DNA of 64,000 nt from positions 44,481 through 108,480 of the forward strand of contig NZ_FPKW01000014.1 of assembly GCF_900114875.1 (NCBI RefSeq), given 5' to 3'. Position numbers and translations under genes: made by a program. The stretch comes from Chryseobacterium limigenitum. Lineage in GTDB: Bacteria; Bacteroidota; Bacteroidia; Flavobacteriales; Weeksellaceae. Below, piece by piece: positions 16,017 to 25,020 of this stretch; positions within the stretch are counted from its first letter, which is position 1; each line of letters starts with the position of its first letter. A model generated the notes under the pieces. It saw only the letters and a program-made list of their open reading frames with translations, searched no databases and had not been told where the DNA came from.

Positions 16017-16467
16017 AGTATTAGTTATTGTTTGGTTATTAACTCAGCTTTGCCGATAAATTTTTTCGCAAAAATACATGTTGTACAGAACTTCTGACAA
16101 AAGATAGAGAATAGGAATTCATAAATCCCATAAACCATAAATATTGTTAAAAATCTGATTTACAGTATTCATATTTTGTAAATCAGCATTTTGAGTGGAT
16201 GGTAAACCAAGAGATTAACCGTGAAATTATAAAACGAAAAACGGATCATTGAGATTCCTTTTTTGTTTAATCAAATTTTTAATGCTGACAATATATGTGA
16301 ATACTTTACCTAAAAATGACTGCTGCATTTGCTGAAAAAAGCACTTGTCAGGGAACCCTAATTAAATGTATATTTATCTTTGAAAAGTACTTTATTAAAA
16401 GTAAATATTTTTCTTATTTTTTATATAAACAATAAAGATATTTCACTGATCTAATCTATTAATACAC
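16017..16467. other. Divergent intergenic region with hairpin and -7 element
   Basis: No gene seen. It contains a 9-bp perfect inverted repeat (CTGATTTAC / GTAAATCAG, 16155-16186) and a TATCTTTG element at 16375-16382, which probably drives the TPR/AraC gene 85 bp downstream. Confidence 0.5.
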
Positions 16468-18093
16468 ATGACAAGAATTTTTCAGCTTCTATTATTTCTT
16501 TTTTTTGCAGTTAATTGCTCCGGCCCGAAAAAACAAGAAAAGTATACTCAGGAATCTGTACAGAAAGAAATTGACAAGCTGGAAGATTTACAGTACACAG
16601 ATAATCCTACAGCGATTATGAACATGACCAAAGAGATTAAAAAAAAGGCCAAAGCAATCAATTTTGATTTAGGTGTTTTTAATTGCAATTTGTTAATAAT
16701 GTCGAATCTCCATTCTCTCGGAAAATATAAAGAAATGATTTCACTGGGGAAAGAAAATGATGTGTTGATCAGTACCGTAAAAAACAGCTATGATCTAGCT
16801 CAATATTATACTAGTATGGGCACAGCTTATTCAAACTTGGGATTAGTTGATGAAGGGCGTAGTTATTTAAACAAAGCTCTGGAATATAACAATAAAGTTC
16901 CGAAAAGCAATGAAAAATATCTTCAGTTAGCTACCATATATGGCATTTTAGCTTTTGATGTAGCCATGAGAAATAAGTCACTTCTTCCAGGGCCAACAAA
17001 AAAATACTATCTGAAAGAATTATGGGCGCTCAAACAAGTTGATGACAGTGATAAATTCAAGAGTAAGAAAAACCGGATATTGTCTTTCCTTTATCTAAAT
17101 TTGGGTATAATCAGTAACCAGCAGAATAGGGCGGACGAGGCAGAGAATTATTTTCATAAGTCTCTTGATGTATGTAAAAAGTTTGGGATAACGAAAGAAA
17201 CACCACTTATAGTCCATAATGAAATGTCGTGGCTTTTATATGATCAGAAAAGATATGACAGTTGTATTGTATATGCCTATAAAGGTCTGATTTTTGAAAA
17301 AAACAACAGTAAAGCCACCGTGAGAAGAGACCTTTATGAAGTATTATACAAATCTTATTCAGAAAAGGGAGATGCCGAGAATTCTTCAAAGTATACCAAA
17401 CTTTATATGAAGCTTAATGACAGTATCCTTGATGCCCAGGAAGTAGCTATCAACGAGCCTGTTAAAAATTTGATAGAAAAAAAAGAGGATGATCATAAAG
17501 ATAATCTGACTATAATTCTTGTAATCATCGGGGGCGTTGCTGCTGCATTGGCAATCCTTATATTCTTTTTGTGGCGAAGAAACCAAAAGGTACTGCATTC
17601 CAGATATGAAAAAATCATCACGGAACTTAAATATAAGGATAAAAAGATTTTGGTTTTTGAACAAAATACGGATCTAAAGACAATAGAATTTGAAAGGAAA
17701 TCTTACATTCATGATAACACCATCAATCAGTTACTATTAAAACTGGATAAGTTTGAAAAGTCAGAACGTTTCCTTAAAAAAGATATGAACCTTTCTTATC
17801 TTGCCAGCTCGTTTGATACCAATCCCAATTATCTTTCAACGATAATCAATCAGCATAAAGGCAAAAATTTCAATAATTATCTTAATGGTCTTAGAATACA
17901 CTATCTTGTCAAAGTATTATATAAAGAACCCATATTCAGACAATATAAGATTTCTTATTTATCCGAGTACTGTGGCTTTGCCTCACGAGATGTTTTTGGG
18001 ATAGCATTCAAAAAAGAAACTGGAATGACTCCATCTTATTTCATTGATCAATTAAAAATTGATCTACAAAATGATGTAGAAAAAACTTGTTAG
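16468..18093 (+). CDS. TPR-containing membrane-anchored AraC family regulator
   Basis: 541 residues. The N terminus MTRIFQLLLFLFFAVNCSG is a signal peptide, possibly a lipoprotein type (Cys17). Residues ~50-330 form TPR helices that would lie in the periplasm. One transmembrane helix follows (about 346-368, TIILVIIGGVAAALAILIFFLW, ending in basic RRNQ). The C terminus is cytoplasmic with an AraC-type double HTH (MNLSYLASSFDTNPNYLSTIINQHKG and FGIAFKKETGMTPSYFI, about 430-525). This one-component design resembles hybrid regulators of Flavobacteriia that sense outside signals. Target genes are unknown. Confidence 0.85.
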   Translation: MTRIFQLLLFLFFAVNCSGPKKQEKYTQESVQKEIDKLEDLQYTDNPTAIMNMTKEIKKKAKAINFDLGVFNCNLLIMSNLHSLGKYKEMISLGKENDVLISTVKNSYDLAQYYTSMGTAYSNLGLVDEGRSYLNKALEYNNKVPKSNEKYLQLATIYGILAFDVAMRNKSLLPGPTKKYYLKELWALKQVDDSDKFKSKKNRILSFLYLNLGIISNQQNRADEAENYFHKSLDVCKKFGITKETPLIVHNEMSWLLYDQKRYDSCIVYAYKGLIFEKNNSKATVRRDLYEVLYKSYSEKGDAENSSKYTKLYMKLNDSILDAQEVAINEPVKNLIEKKEDDHKDNLTIILVIIGGVAAALAILIFFLWRRNQKVLHSRYEKIITELKYKDKKILVFEQNTDLKTIEFERKSYIHDNTINQLLLKLDKFEKSERFLKKDMNLSYLASSFDTNPNYLSTIINQHKGKNFNNYLNGLRIHYLVKVLYKEPIFRQYKISYLSEYCGFASRDVFGIAFKKETGMTPSYFIDQLKIDLQNDVEKTC

Positions 18094-18103
18094 AAACGAT
18101 TTT

Positions 18104-18238
18104 ATGGACTGCCAAATTCTATTATCTACTCATGATGATTTTACTTCGCGATATATGAAATGTAAATTTGATAAGTTTAATATGAAAACTGACGTAAAAA
18201 AAATTCAGCAGATTGTATTAGAATCAACAGTAAATTAA
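18104..18238 (+). CDS. Small unrecognised ORF
   Basis: 44 codons starting MDCQILLSTHDDF, 10 bp after the AraC-type gene, with many Lys in the second half. No family is recognised. It could be a leftover of a longer gene or chance. The remainder of 18239-18386 holds only AT-rich sequence before the gpsA promoter. Confidence 0.2.
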   Translation: MDCQILLSTHDDFTSRYMKCKFDKFNMKTDVKKIQQIVLESTVN

Positions 18239-18386
18239 TAAGCTTTGGTACAAAATGAACAAACTCTACACGATATCTTTTTTAACAAAACTTTAGTTGT
18301 TTCTGTAATTAACGTTCAATTAGATATTTAATTATGTTGAAGTGTTAATTTTTTCAGAAAATAACGTTTATCGTTGCTGGAAAAGC

Positions 18387-18415
18387 TTTGTTGAATCTTT
18401 GTTTTAATATATTTG
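18387..18415 (+). promoter_or_regulatory. Promoter of gpsA
   Basis: TTTG at 18387-18390, a 17-bp spacer, then TATATTTG at 18408-18415. This is a full match to the Bacteroidota TTTG/TAnnTTTG promoter, 17 bp before the ATG at 18433. Confidence 0.75.
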
Positions 18416-18432
18416 CAGTTCACATTTCAATT

Positions 18433-19473
18433 ATGACGAAAAAGAAAACAATTTCAGAATCTTCAAATCCTAAAAAGAATAAAAAGGAAGTTTCCGTGGG
18501 TGTTGTGGGAAGTGGAAGTTTTGCAACAGCAATTGTAAAAATGCTTGTTGAGAACTGTAAATTAGTGCATTGGTGCGTAAGGAGTGAGTTTGTGAAAGGA
18601 GCAATCGAGCTTCGTGGCCATAACCCGAACTATCTTACTGCGGCAACTTTCAATCTTAAAAATTTAAAATTAACAACAGATATCAACGAGTTGGTTTCTG
18701 CCTGTGATATTGTTGTTTTGGCGACACCGTCAATTTATTTATCTGATACATTAGATAAAATGAATTGTGATTATAAAGACAAAATTTTCGTTTCAGCAAT
18801 CAAAGGTATTATTCCTAAAGTGAATGACGTGGTTGCCCATTATTTAAGAGACGAATTTAAAATTGGTTTTAGAAATCAGGCAGTAATTGCAGGACCTTGT
18901 CATGCAGAAGAAGTGGCGATGGAAAGGCTTTCTTACCTTACCATAGCAACTGTGGAAGATGAGGTTTCTGAGAAATTGTTTAATATTTTCAATTCAGATT
19001 TTATAAAAGTACATTCTAGTAAAGATGTTTTGGGGAACGAATATAGCGCGATTCTTAAAAATATTTTCGCGATCGGTGCAGGTATTGCAAGTGGATTAGG
19101 TTATGGAGATAACTTTACGGCTGTTTTTGTATCCAACGCGATCCGTGAAATGGAAATTTTCCTGGAGGCGATCTATGAAGCACCGAGAGATGTTAACGAA
19201 AGTGCTTATTTAGGTGATTTATTGGTAACGGCCTATTCATTATTTTCAAGAAACCGAAGCTTAGGAAACCTTATCGGAAAAGGATATACCGTAAAATCCG
19301 CGATCCAGTCGATGAACATGGTGGCGGAAGGTTATTACGCAGCAGATTCTATCTATAAAACAGCAAAACAGAAAAATCTTAAACTTCCGATTGTAGATAC
19401 GATTTACGGAATTTTATATGAAGGTAAAAATGCAGAAAAACAGTTCAAAAAACTGACTGCAAAATTGAATTAG
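18433..19473 (+). CDS. gpsA: NAD(P)H-dependent glycerol-3-phosphate dehydrogenase
   Basis: 346 residues from the ATG at 18433. This start is preferred over an upstream TTG because the promoter overlaps that region. It makes sn-glycerol 3-phosphate from dihydroxyacetone phosphate for phospholipid synthesis. The N-terminal Rossmann motif is GVVGSGSFATA after a Lys/Ser-rich leader of ~20 residues. IVVLATPS, AIKGI, AGPCHAEEV and LKNIFAIGAGIASGLGYGDN are family hallmarks that include the catalytic Lys region. Length and motifs are complete. It ends before a long imperfect hairpin. Confidence 0.93.
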   Translation: MTKKKTISESSNPKKNKKEVSVGVVGSGSFATAIVKMLVENCKLVHWCVRSEFVKGAIELRGHNPNYLTAATFNLKNLKLTTDINELVSACDIVVLATPSIYLSDTLDKMNCDYKDKIFVSAIKGIIPKVNDVVAHYLRDEFKIGFRNQAVIAGPCHAEEVAMERLSYLTIATVEDEVSEKLFNIFNSDFIKVHSSKDVLGNEYSAILKNIFAIGAGIASGLGYGDNFTAVFVSNAIREMEIFLEAIYEAPRDVNESAYLGDLLVTAYSLFSRNRSLGNLIGKGYTVKSAIQSMNMVAEGYYAADSIYKTAKQKNLKLPIVDTIYGILYEGKNAEKQFKKLTAKLN

Positions 19474-19496
19474 GGAAAATTTAGATCAAAATACAG

Positions 19497-19577
19497 AAAC
19501 TTCGGTTTCGCTAAGGTTGAAATGTCTATTACAAATGTGTTTAGCATTATTAAACCGTAGCGAAATCAGGTTTTTAT
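19497..19577 (+). terminator. Imperfect long hairpin after gpsA
   Basis: Arms at 19497-19518 and 19553-19573 (GGTTTCGCTAAGGTT against AACCGTAGCGAAATC) pair with a few mismatches, followed by a T-rich run. Confidence 0.55.
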
Positions 19578-19770
19578 ATTATTTTTTTGATAAATTTCAC
19601 CTATTTTTTTTACATTAAATTTATCATCCCAATCGGGCAGAATAGATAATTTCCATTATATTTTTCGAATAATTAAAATATTTTTTTTTCTAAAAATTAA
19701 CCTGTTAAAATCTTTAAAGCAGTCCTTTTTCTTAAAACTTTTCCCGAAATTTGATATAAAATTTAGAATT

Positions 19771-21276
19771 ATGTCACAATCGCTTACGAGCAGAACACCG
19801 AAACCAAAATACGACGTTGTACTAATAGGTGGCGGAATTATGAGTGCCACTTTAGCTACATTATTACATGAGTTTGATCCCAATCTTGAGATCGCAATCT
19901 TCGAAAGGCTTGGCAGGTTTGCTAAAGAAAGTACCGCAGCCTGGAATAATGCAGGTACTGGTCACTCCGCTTTTTGTGAACTTAATTATACCCCTGAAAA
20001 ACCGGACGGAACAATAGATATTTCTAAGGCAGAAAGCATTGCAGAACAGTTTGAGATTTCAAAGCAGTTTTGGTCGTATTTATTAACCAAAGGATATATT
20101 CAGGAGCCAAAAGATTTTATTAATTCTTGTCCGCACATGAGTTTGGTATTCGGTGAAAAAGACGCTGAATATTTAAAAAAACGTCACGATAAAATGTCAG
20201 AATCTGTTCTGTTTAAAGGAATGCAGTTTTCTACTGATCACGACAAACTGAGAGAATGGATTCCTTTGGTAATGAGCAAAAGAAATGAGTCTGAAATAAT
20301 GGCTGCCACCAAAATGGATATGGGAACAGACGTGAATTTTGGCTCTTTAACAAGGAAAATGGGAAGACATTTGCTTGAAGATTCCAATGTTGAGGTTTTC
20401 TTGTATCATGAAGTAAAAGATATTGATCCCAGAGAAAACGGACAATGGGAAATGAAGGTGAAAGACAGAATTCACAATCACAAACAGGAAGTGGTTGCAG
20501 ATTTTGTATTTATCGGAGCCGGAGGTTACGCGCTTCCATTGTTGGACAGTTCGGATATCAAAGAAAGTGAAGGTTATGGAGGTTTTCCCGTTTCAGGAGA
20601 ATGGCTGGTAACTCACAATCCGGAATTGGTAGAAAAGCATCAGGCAAAAGTGTACACGCAGGCAACTGTAGATGCACCGCCAATGTCTGTTCCACACTTG
20701 GATTTAAGGATTATTGATGGTAAAAAAGCATTGCTTTTTGGCCCTTTTGCAGGTTTTTCAACGAAATTCCTGAAAGAAGGAAGTTATCTTGACCTTCCCG
20801 AAAGTGTTAATACTAAAAATATCAGATCTTTATTTGGAGCTTGGTGGCATAATATTCCTTTAACGAAATATCTTGTTCAGCAGGTTGCCATGACTAAAGC
20901 TCAGAGAATACAGCATTTAAGAGAATTTGTAAAAGATGCCAACGAAGCAGATTGGGAATTGAAAGTGGCAGGACAAAGAGTTCAGGTCATCAAAAAAGAT
21001 GAAAAAGACGGTGGAAAGTTAGAATTTGGAACTGAAGTCGTTGTAAATAAAAGCGGAACAATAGCTTCATTATTAGGAGCATCTCCCGGAGCATCCACAG
21101 CTGCTTACGCAATGTTAAATGTTCTTGAAAAATGTTTCCCGGAAAAGCTTAATGGAGAATGGAAAGACAAATTATTGGAAATAATTCCTTCTTACGGACA
21201 AAAATTGGCCGGAAATCCTGAGCTGACCGAAAAAGTGAGAAATTATTCTAAAGAGAAACTAGAATTAGAATATTAA
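19771..21276 (+). CDS. mqo: Malate:quinone oxidoreductase
   Basis: 501 residues, the normal Mqo length. It oxidises malate to oxaloacetate at the inner membrane surface and passes electrons to menaquinone, replacing or backing up NAD-dependent malate dehydrogenase. The FAD-binding N terminus is YDVVLIGGGIMSATLATLLHE. Family motifs FERLGRFAKESTAAWNNAGTGHSA, FGPFAGFSTKFLKEGSYLDL and LLGASPGASTAAYAMLNVLEKCFPE are present. It is a peripheral membrane protein without a signal peptide. Monocistronic as far as can be seen; an inverted repeat follows at 21292-21349. Confidence 0.96.
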   Translation: MSQSLTSRTPKPKYDVVLIGGGIMSATLATLLHEFDPNLEIAIFERLGRFAKESTAAWNNAGTGHSAFCELNYTPEKPDGTIDISKAESIAEQFEISKQFWSYLLTKGYIQEPKDFINSCPHMSLVFGEKDAEYLKKRHDKMSESVLFKGMQFSTDHDKLREWIPLVMSKRNESEIMAATKMDMGTDVNFGSLTRKMGRHLLEDSNVEVFLYHEVKDIDPRENGQWEMKVKDRIHNHKQEVVADFVFIGAGGYALPLLDSSDIKESEGYGGFPVSGEWLVTHNPELVEKHQAKVYTQATVDAPPMSVPHLDLRIIDGKKALLFGPFAGFSTKFLKEGSYLDLPESVNTKNIRSLFGAWWHNIPLTKYLVQQVAMTKAQRIQHLREFVKDANEADWELKVAGQRVQVIKKDEKDGGKLEFGTEVVVNKSGTIASLLGASPGASTAAYAMLNVLEKCFPEKLNGEWKDKLLEIIPSYGQKLAGNPELTEKVRNYSKEKLELEY

Positions 21277-21291
21277 ACATAGGTAACAAGC

Positions 21292-21349
21292 AATGGGCAA
21301 TGAGTAATAAATGATTAATTTTGCAGTTAGCTATTACTTATTGCCCATT
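21292..21349. repeat. Inverted repeat between mqo and a hypothetical gene
   Basis: 18-base arms AATGGGCAATGAGTAATA (21292-21309) and TATTACTTATTGCCCATT (21332-21349), one mismatch. It lies 16 bp after the mqo stop and 24 bp before the next start codon. It may end mqo transcripts or fold in the leader of the next gene. Confidence 0.7.
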
Positions 21350-21372
21350 ATTAATTATTCATTATAAAGAAA

Positions 21373-21774
21373 ATGTCAGACACGCTTGTAAAACCTGTTA
21401 TTGCTAAAGAATTACTGGAATCTCTTCAGACAAAAATAGAAGAAGAGAAGCAGGTAATTGTGCATTGCTGTTTTCCCGCATCTCCGTTTTTGGGTAATTT
21501 GATCAGAATTTGGAATTCAACGTATCTTTTTGATAATAATTCTGATCATAAAAGTAAATTGATCCACGCAGAAAATATTTCCATATCTCCAAACTGGACG
21601 GTTGTTCCTTTTATGAGAGATTTTTGGTTTACCTTAATATTTTCAGGACTTCCGAAAGACTGTAAAAGCTTTGACCTGATGGAAGTAATTCCCGAAGAAG
21701 GCGGCTTTTTTGTAGAATCTATTAAAAGAAATTCTTTGGATGTTTATCGTGTAAAAATTTCAGAAGCATATTAA
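21373..21774 (+). CDS. Conserved-looking hypothetical protein
   Basis: 133 residues, no signal peptide or membrane segment. It has a single beta/alpha domain with VIVHCCFPASPFLGNLIRIWNSTYLFD (about 27-54), NWTVVPFMRDFWFTLIFSGLPKDCKSFDLMEV, and a C-terminal FFVESIKRNSLDVYRVKI strand pair. Two adjacent Cys (residues ~31-32) may matter. I do not recognise a family. It follows mqo after a hairpin; a short hairpin at 21785-21806 follows its own stop. Confidence 0.65.
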   Translation: MSDTLVKPVIAKELLESLQTKIEEEKQVIVHCCFPASPFLGNLIRIWNSTYLFDNNSDHKSKLIHAENISISPNWTVVPFMRDFWFTLIFSGLPKDCKSFDLMEVIPEEGGFFVESIKRNSLDVYRVKISEAY

Positions 21775-21851
21775 GCTAACATTATTCTCAATTTTATAAT
21801 TGAGAAATATTAGTGAATTTCGCCGAGTGAAATCGAAGATTCGCCGTAGTC

Positions 21852-21920
21852 AAACGCCTTTGCGAATTTAGAAACGGTTAGATTAGAAAAAAACTTTGCG
21901 ATCTTTGCGGTTAAAAAAAT
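21852..21920. repeat. Degenerate dispersed intergenic repeat, copy 1
   Basis: Contains CGCCTTTGCGAA and, 40 bp later, CTTTGCGATCTTTGCGGTTA followed by an A run. A related block is at 34620-34682 (GCCTTTGCGAA ... CTTAGCGACCTTTGCGCTA, then an A run). The rest of 21775-22003 shows no gene. Confidence 0.5.
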
Positions 21921-22003
21921 AAAAATATCAAGCAAAAGAAATCAACTCTATTAATCTATTGAAGTTGAAAAATATCTTAATAATTTTAAATCAGAAAAAT
22001 AAT

Positions 22004-23581
22004 TTAAGCAAATTCATTTTGTTTAATAAGATTTTCAATACAGTATTCTGAGATTGCGACAATCGTCACAAAAGGATTCACACCAATCGTTCCGGGAATT
22101 AAAGAACCATCCAAAACGTACAGATTATCATGGTCTTTTAATTTTCCATATTCGTTGGTTGCTTCTCCTAAAACGCATCCTCCGAGCGGATGATAGCATA
22201 TATTTGCCCCAAAACCATTGTCAAAAAGTAGGTGAGCCCTTGTTCCTCCATTGGCTTTATTCATTTTTTTGATGAAATAATCAGTATTTTCTTTCATCTT
22301 TTCTGTGTTAGTTTTATCCCAATCCAACACTATTTTTTTATTGATTTTATCATAAGAAACCTGACCTTTTTTGTCAACTCTGTTAATTAAGAGGTATAAG
22401 GCGGTTGCTACATCCATTCCCATTGGAAGAGGAGCAATTTCGGTAAAAAACGGATGTTCCTTATCATCCCAATTATCAACACCTCCGACAGGAATCGTAG
22501 ATTGTTGGGCTCCTGTTCCCCCGTGTAAAGGATTTACAAAGTTTCTTCCGGTCATAAAATTTCCGTTGTTTCCCCAGTTTTTTCCTACTTTTTGACCAAT
22601 CGGAAAATCATTCATTGCATTAGAACGGAGCAGAAGTTTCAATGTTCCCATTGTTCCGGCAGCCAAGATCAGTTTTTTGCAATGAAAAACTTTTTCCGCA
22701 ACCACATCTCCTGAAGTGTTGATGTTTTGAGCATTCAGCGTGTAGGTTTTATCTGAATTAAGTTTAATATTGTCAACATAATGAAGATCAAGAATTTCAA
22801 GATTTCCGGTGTCTAAAGCTTTTTTAAGATAAGTTTTGTCTAAACTGTTTTTACCATAATTATTTCCATAAATAACTTCTGTATTCAGTGCAGAACGTGG
22901 AACTTCATTTTTATATTCCTTTTCCATATATTTAAAATCATACACATTCGGAACTCTCATCGTTTTAAAGCCTGCTTTGTGCGCTTCTTCTTCACCAACT
23001 CTTGTAAATTTATAGTAAGGGCAGTCATTTAAAAACTGCTCATCAATTACATTCACTTTAAGTTCTTTTCGGGCTAATGGAAAATAAAAATCATAAAATT
23101 TTGTAGCGTCAAGATTGGGGAAAACTTCTTTAAAATAAGTTTCCTTTGGAGTTACAGCCATTCCGCCGTTTACTAAAGAACCTCCGCCAACACCTCTTCC
23201 CATCCAAATGTTGATATTTTCAAATTCCAGTCTGTCCAATGCTCCTGTAAAAGGAGTTAGATTGAAGAGATTCATAAACGGAGCGATTGTTTTCTTTCTC
23301 AGCCAGGCAGCACTTTTTCCGGGTTTCAGCAAATTAGAAAAAGGAATTCCCGATTTCTCCCAGTTAAGTCCCATCTCCAATATAAGCACCTTTTTTCCTG
23401 CTTCACAAAGTCTTAATGCAGAAACTGCACCTCCATAGCCGGAACCAATAATGATGATAGGAGCTTCAATTTCTTTCTGCTTGATAGATTTCGGTTGTGC
23501 TGCCTTAAAAAAAGTAGAATTTAAAAAATAAAAACCACCAACGGCAAGCATACTGGATTGAATAAATTTTTTTCTGTTCAT
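22004..23581 (-). CDS. GMC family oxidoreductase, cholesterol-oxidase-like
   Basis: 525 residues. The N terminus MNRKKFIQSSMLAVGGFYFL resembles an export signal with RKKF in place of a twin Arg, so it may be exported. FAD site: IIIIGSGYGGAVSALRLCEAGKKVLILE (about 43-71), then MGRGVGGGSLVNGGMAV. The C terminus NICYHPLGGCVLGEATNEYGK ... LDGSLIPGTIGVNPFVTIVA matches the active-site His and Asn blocks of class I cholesterol oxidases. The true substrate may be another sterol or a secondary alcohol. It is divergent from the DUF1684 gene. Confidence 0.85.
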   Translation of the reverse strand: MNRKKFIQSSMLAVGGFYFLNSTFFKAAQPKSIKQKEIEAPIIIIGSGYGGAVSALRLCEAGKKVLILEMGLNWEKSGIPFSNLLKPGKSAAWLRKKTIAPFMNLFNLTPFTGALDRLEFENINIWMGRGVGGGSLVNGGMAVTPKETYFKEVFPNLDATKFYDFYFPLARKELKVNVIDEQFLNDCPYYKFTRVGEEEAHKAGFKTMRVPNVYDFKYMEKEYKNEVPRSALNTEVIYGNNYGKNSLDKTYLKKALDTGNLEILDLHYVDNIKLNSDKTYTLNAQNINTSGDVVAEKVFHCKKLILAAGTMGTLKLLLRSNAMNDFPIGQKVGKNWGNNGNFMTGRNFVNPLHGGTGAQQSTIPVGGVDNWDDKEHPFFTEIAPLPMGMDVATALYLLINRVDKKGQVSYDKINKKIVLDWDKTNTEKMKENTDYFIKKMNKANGGTRAHLLFDNGFGANICYHPLGGCVLGEATNEYGKLKDHDNLYVLDGSLIPGTIGVNPFVTIVAISEYCIENLIKQNEFA

Positions 23582-23683
23582 TTGTTTGCTATGCTTTTCT
23601 ACTCTCTTTATCCAAAAAACATGCTAAAGGATTAATTTGATTTTATCTCTTATTAAAATTTTAATTATTTGTATCCATATCGG

Positions 23684-23721
23684 TTTTATTTTGAATTTTT
23701 ATTTTGAATTTTTATTTTGAA
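23684..23721. repeat. Three tandem copies of a 12-13 bp AT-rich unit
   Basis: Unit (T)TTTTATTTTGAA in three consecutive copies, in the 265-bp gap between the divergently transcribed GMC and DUF1684 genes. Confidence 0.85.
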
Positions 23722-23846
23722 TGATCTTTATTTAAATTTGTTTAATGAATTTTATTTTTAAAGAAAAAAAGGTGCTTTGTAATATATTTTTAATCTTTAT
23801 CAAATTAAAATTTCATAGTTTTAAATTTTAATTACTAAATGAGTTT

Positions 23847-24464
23847 ATGAAAAGATACATATTGATCATGATGATGTTTCCATTGTTTGTTTTTTCTCAA
23901 AAAATGGTTTCGAAAGATGTAATGGAGGTGAAAAAATTTCAGGAAGACCTGAATGCAGAATATCTTAATTCTAAGGAAACGCCTTTGCGTGGAGATAATT
24001 TTACCAATTTCAAAGGGCATCCTTTCTTTCCTTTTAGCCCAAAATATAAGGTCACCGCAAAATTTGTAAAAACTAAAAATCCCAAACCTTTTGATCTTCC
24101 GACATCATCCGGAAAAACAAAATCTTACAGAGAATACGGAAAGGTAACCTTCGAATTAGACGGAAAACCCTATACTTTGACTTTATACCAAAGCTTAGAT
24201 TTAATCAAACAAAAGAAATATAGGGATTATCTTTTCCTTCCTTTCCGAGATCTGACGAATGAAAAAGAAACTTACGGCGGCGGAAAATATATGGATCTCA
24301 CCATTCCAAAAGGAAATACCATTGTTCTAGATTTTAATAAATCTTATCAGCCATTTTGCGCTTACAATGCTTACGATTACAACTGTCCGATAGTTCCTGA
24401 GGAAAATAAACTTCCAGTGGAAATTCGTGCAGGCGTTATGTATGAAGATATTTATCATCATTAA
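23847..24464 (+). CDS. DUF1684 family protein, exported
   Basis: 205 residues with signal peptide MKRYILIMMMFPLFVFS. The DUF1684 layout is clear: an early FQEDLNAEYLNSKETPLRGDNFTNFKGHPFFPFSPKYKV, a central KSYREYGKVTFELDGKPYTLTLYQS, then YRDYLFLPFRDLTNEKETYGGGKYMDL and FNKSYQPFCAYNAYDYNCPIVPEENKLPVEIRAG near the end. The function of the family is unknown. It ends 7 bp before the GNAT gene, so the two are probably co-transcribed. It is preceded by the AT-rich tandem repeat. Confidence 0.88.
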   Translation: MKRYILIMMMFPLFVFSQKMVSKDVMEVKKFQEDLNAEYLNSKETPLRGDNFTNFKGHPFFPFSPKYKVTAKFVKTKNPKPFDLPTSSGKTKSYREYGKVTFELDGKPYTLTLYQSLDLIKQKKYRDYLFLPFRDLTNEKETYGGGKYMDLTIPKGNTIVLDFNKSYQPFCAYNAYDYNCPIVPEENKLPVEIRAGVMYEDIYHH

Positions 24465-24471
24465 ATCTGAT

Positions 24472-24945
24472 ATGATCAAGTTAAATTTTTTCAAACGGGA
24501 AGACTTATCTGAAGTCAGTTATACTTTAGATGAAGTTCAGTTAAAATATACATCAACAGCAGAATTTGCTCTAAATAGGATTAAAGATCGCAATACCGGC
24601 TTAGAATTTCCTATAACGATTTTTGAGGATAAAAAAGCGGTAGGTTTTTTTACATTAGATTTCGGAGAAGATAAACTTGATCTTACGGATAATCCAAATT
24701 CCACTTTATTGAGATCTTTATCAATCAATCCAAAATGTCAAGGCAGAGGAATCGGAAAAGCTTCCATGATTCTGATTGATGATTTTGTAAGAGAAAATTT
24801 CAAAAACTGCGATGAAATAGTATTAGCTGTAAACCAAAATAATTCCGCTGCTTACAAGCTTTATATTAAAGTTGGATATTTGTACGACGGCAAAAGCAGA
24901 ATGGGCAGAAGCGGACCTCAATATCTGATGTATAAGAAACTTTAA
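24472..24945 (+). CDS. GNAT family N-acetyltransferase
   Basis: 157 residues from ATG 24472. An earlier in-frame ATG at 24439 would overlap the DUF1684 gene and is less likely. The acetyl-CoA motif A is LRSLSINPKCQGRGIGKASMILIDDFV (Q/RxxGxG/A form), followed by EIVLAVNQNNSAAYKLYIKVGYLYDG (motif B with the usual N..A..LY...GF/Y). The substrate cannot be told. Likely translated with the upstream DUF1684 gene. Confidence 0.85.
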   Translation: MIKLNFFKREDLSEVSYTLDEVQLKYTSTAEFALNRIKDRNTGLEFPITIFEDKKAVGFFTLDFGEDKLDLTDNPNSTLLRSLSINPKCQGRGIGKASMILIDDFVRENFKNCDEIVLAVNQNNSAAYKLYIKVGYLYDGKSRMGRSGPQYLMYKKL

Positions 24946-25020
24946 GAAAAATTTAATTGTAAAATTTCCCGTTTGGCGTGATACTTTCTGCTAACTTTGA
25001 GTAACATCAAATAATAAAAC

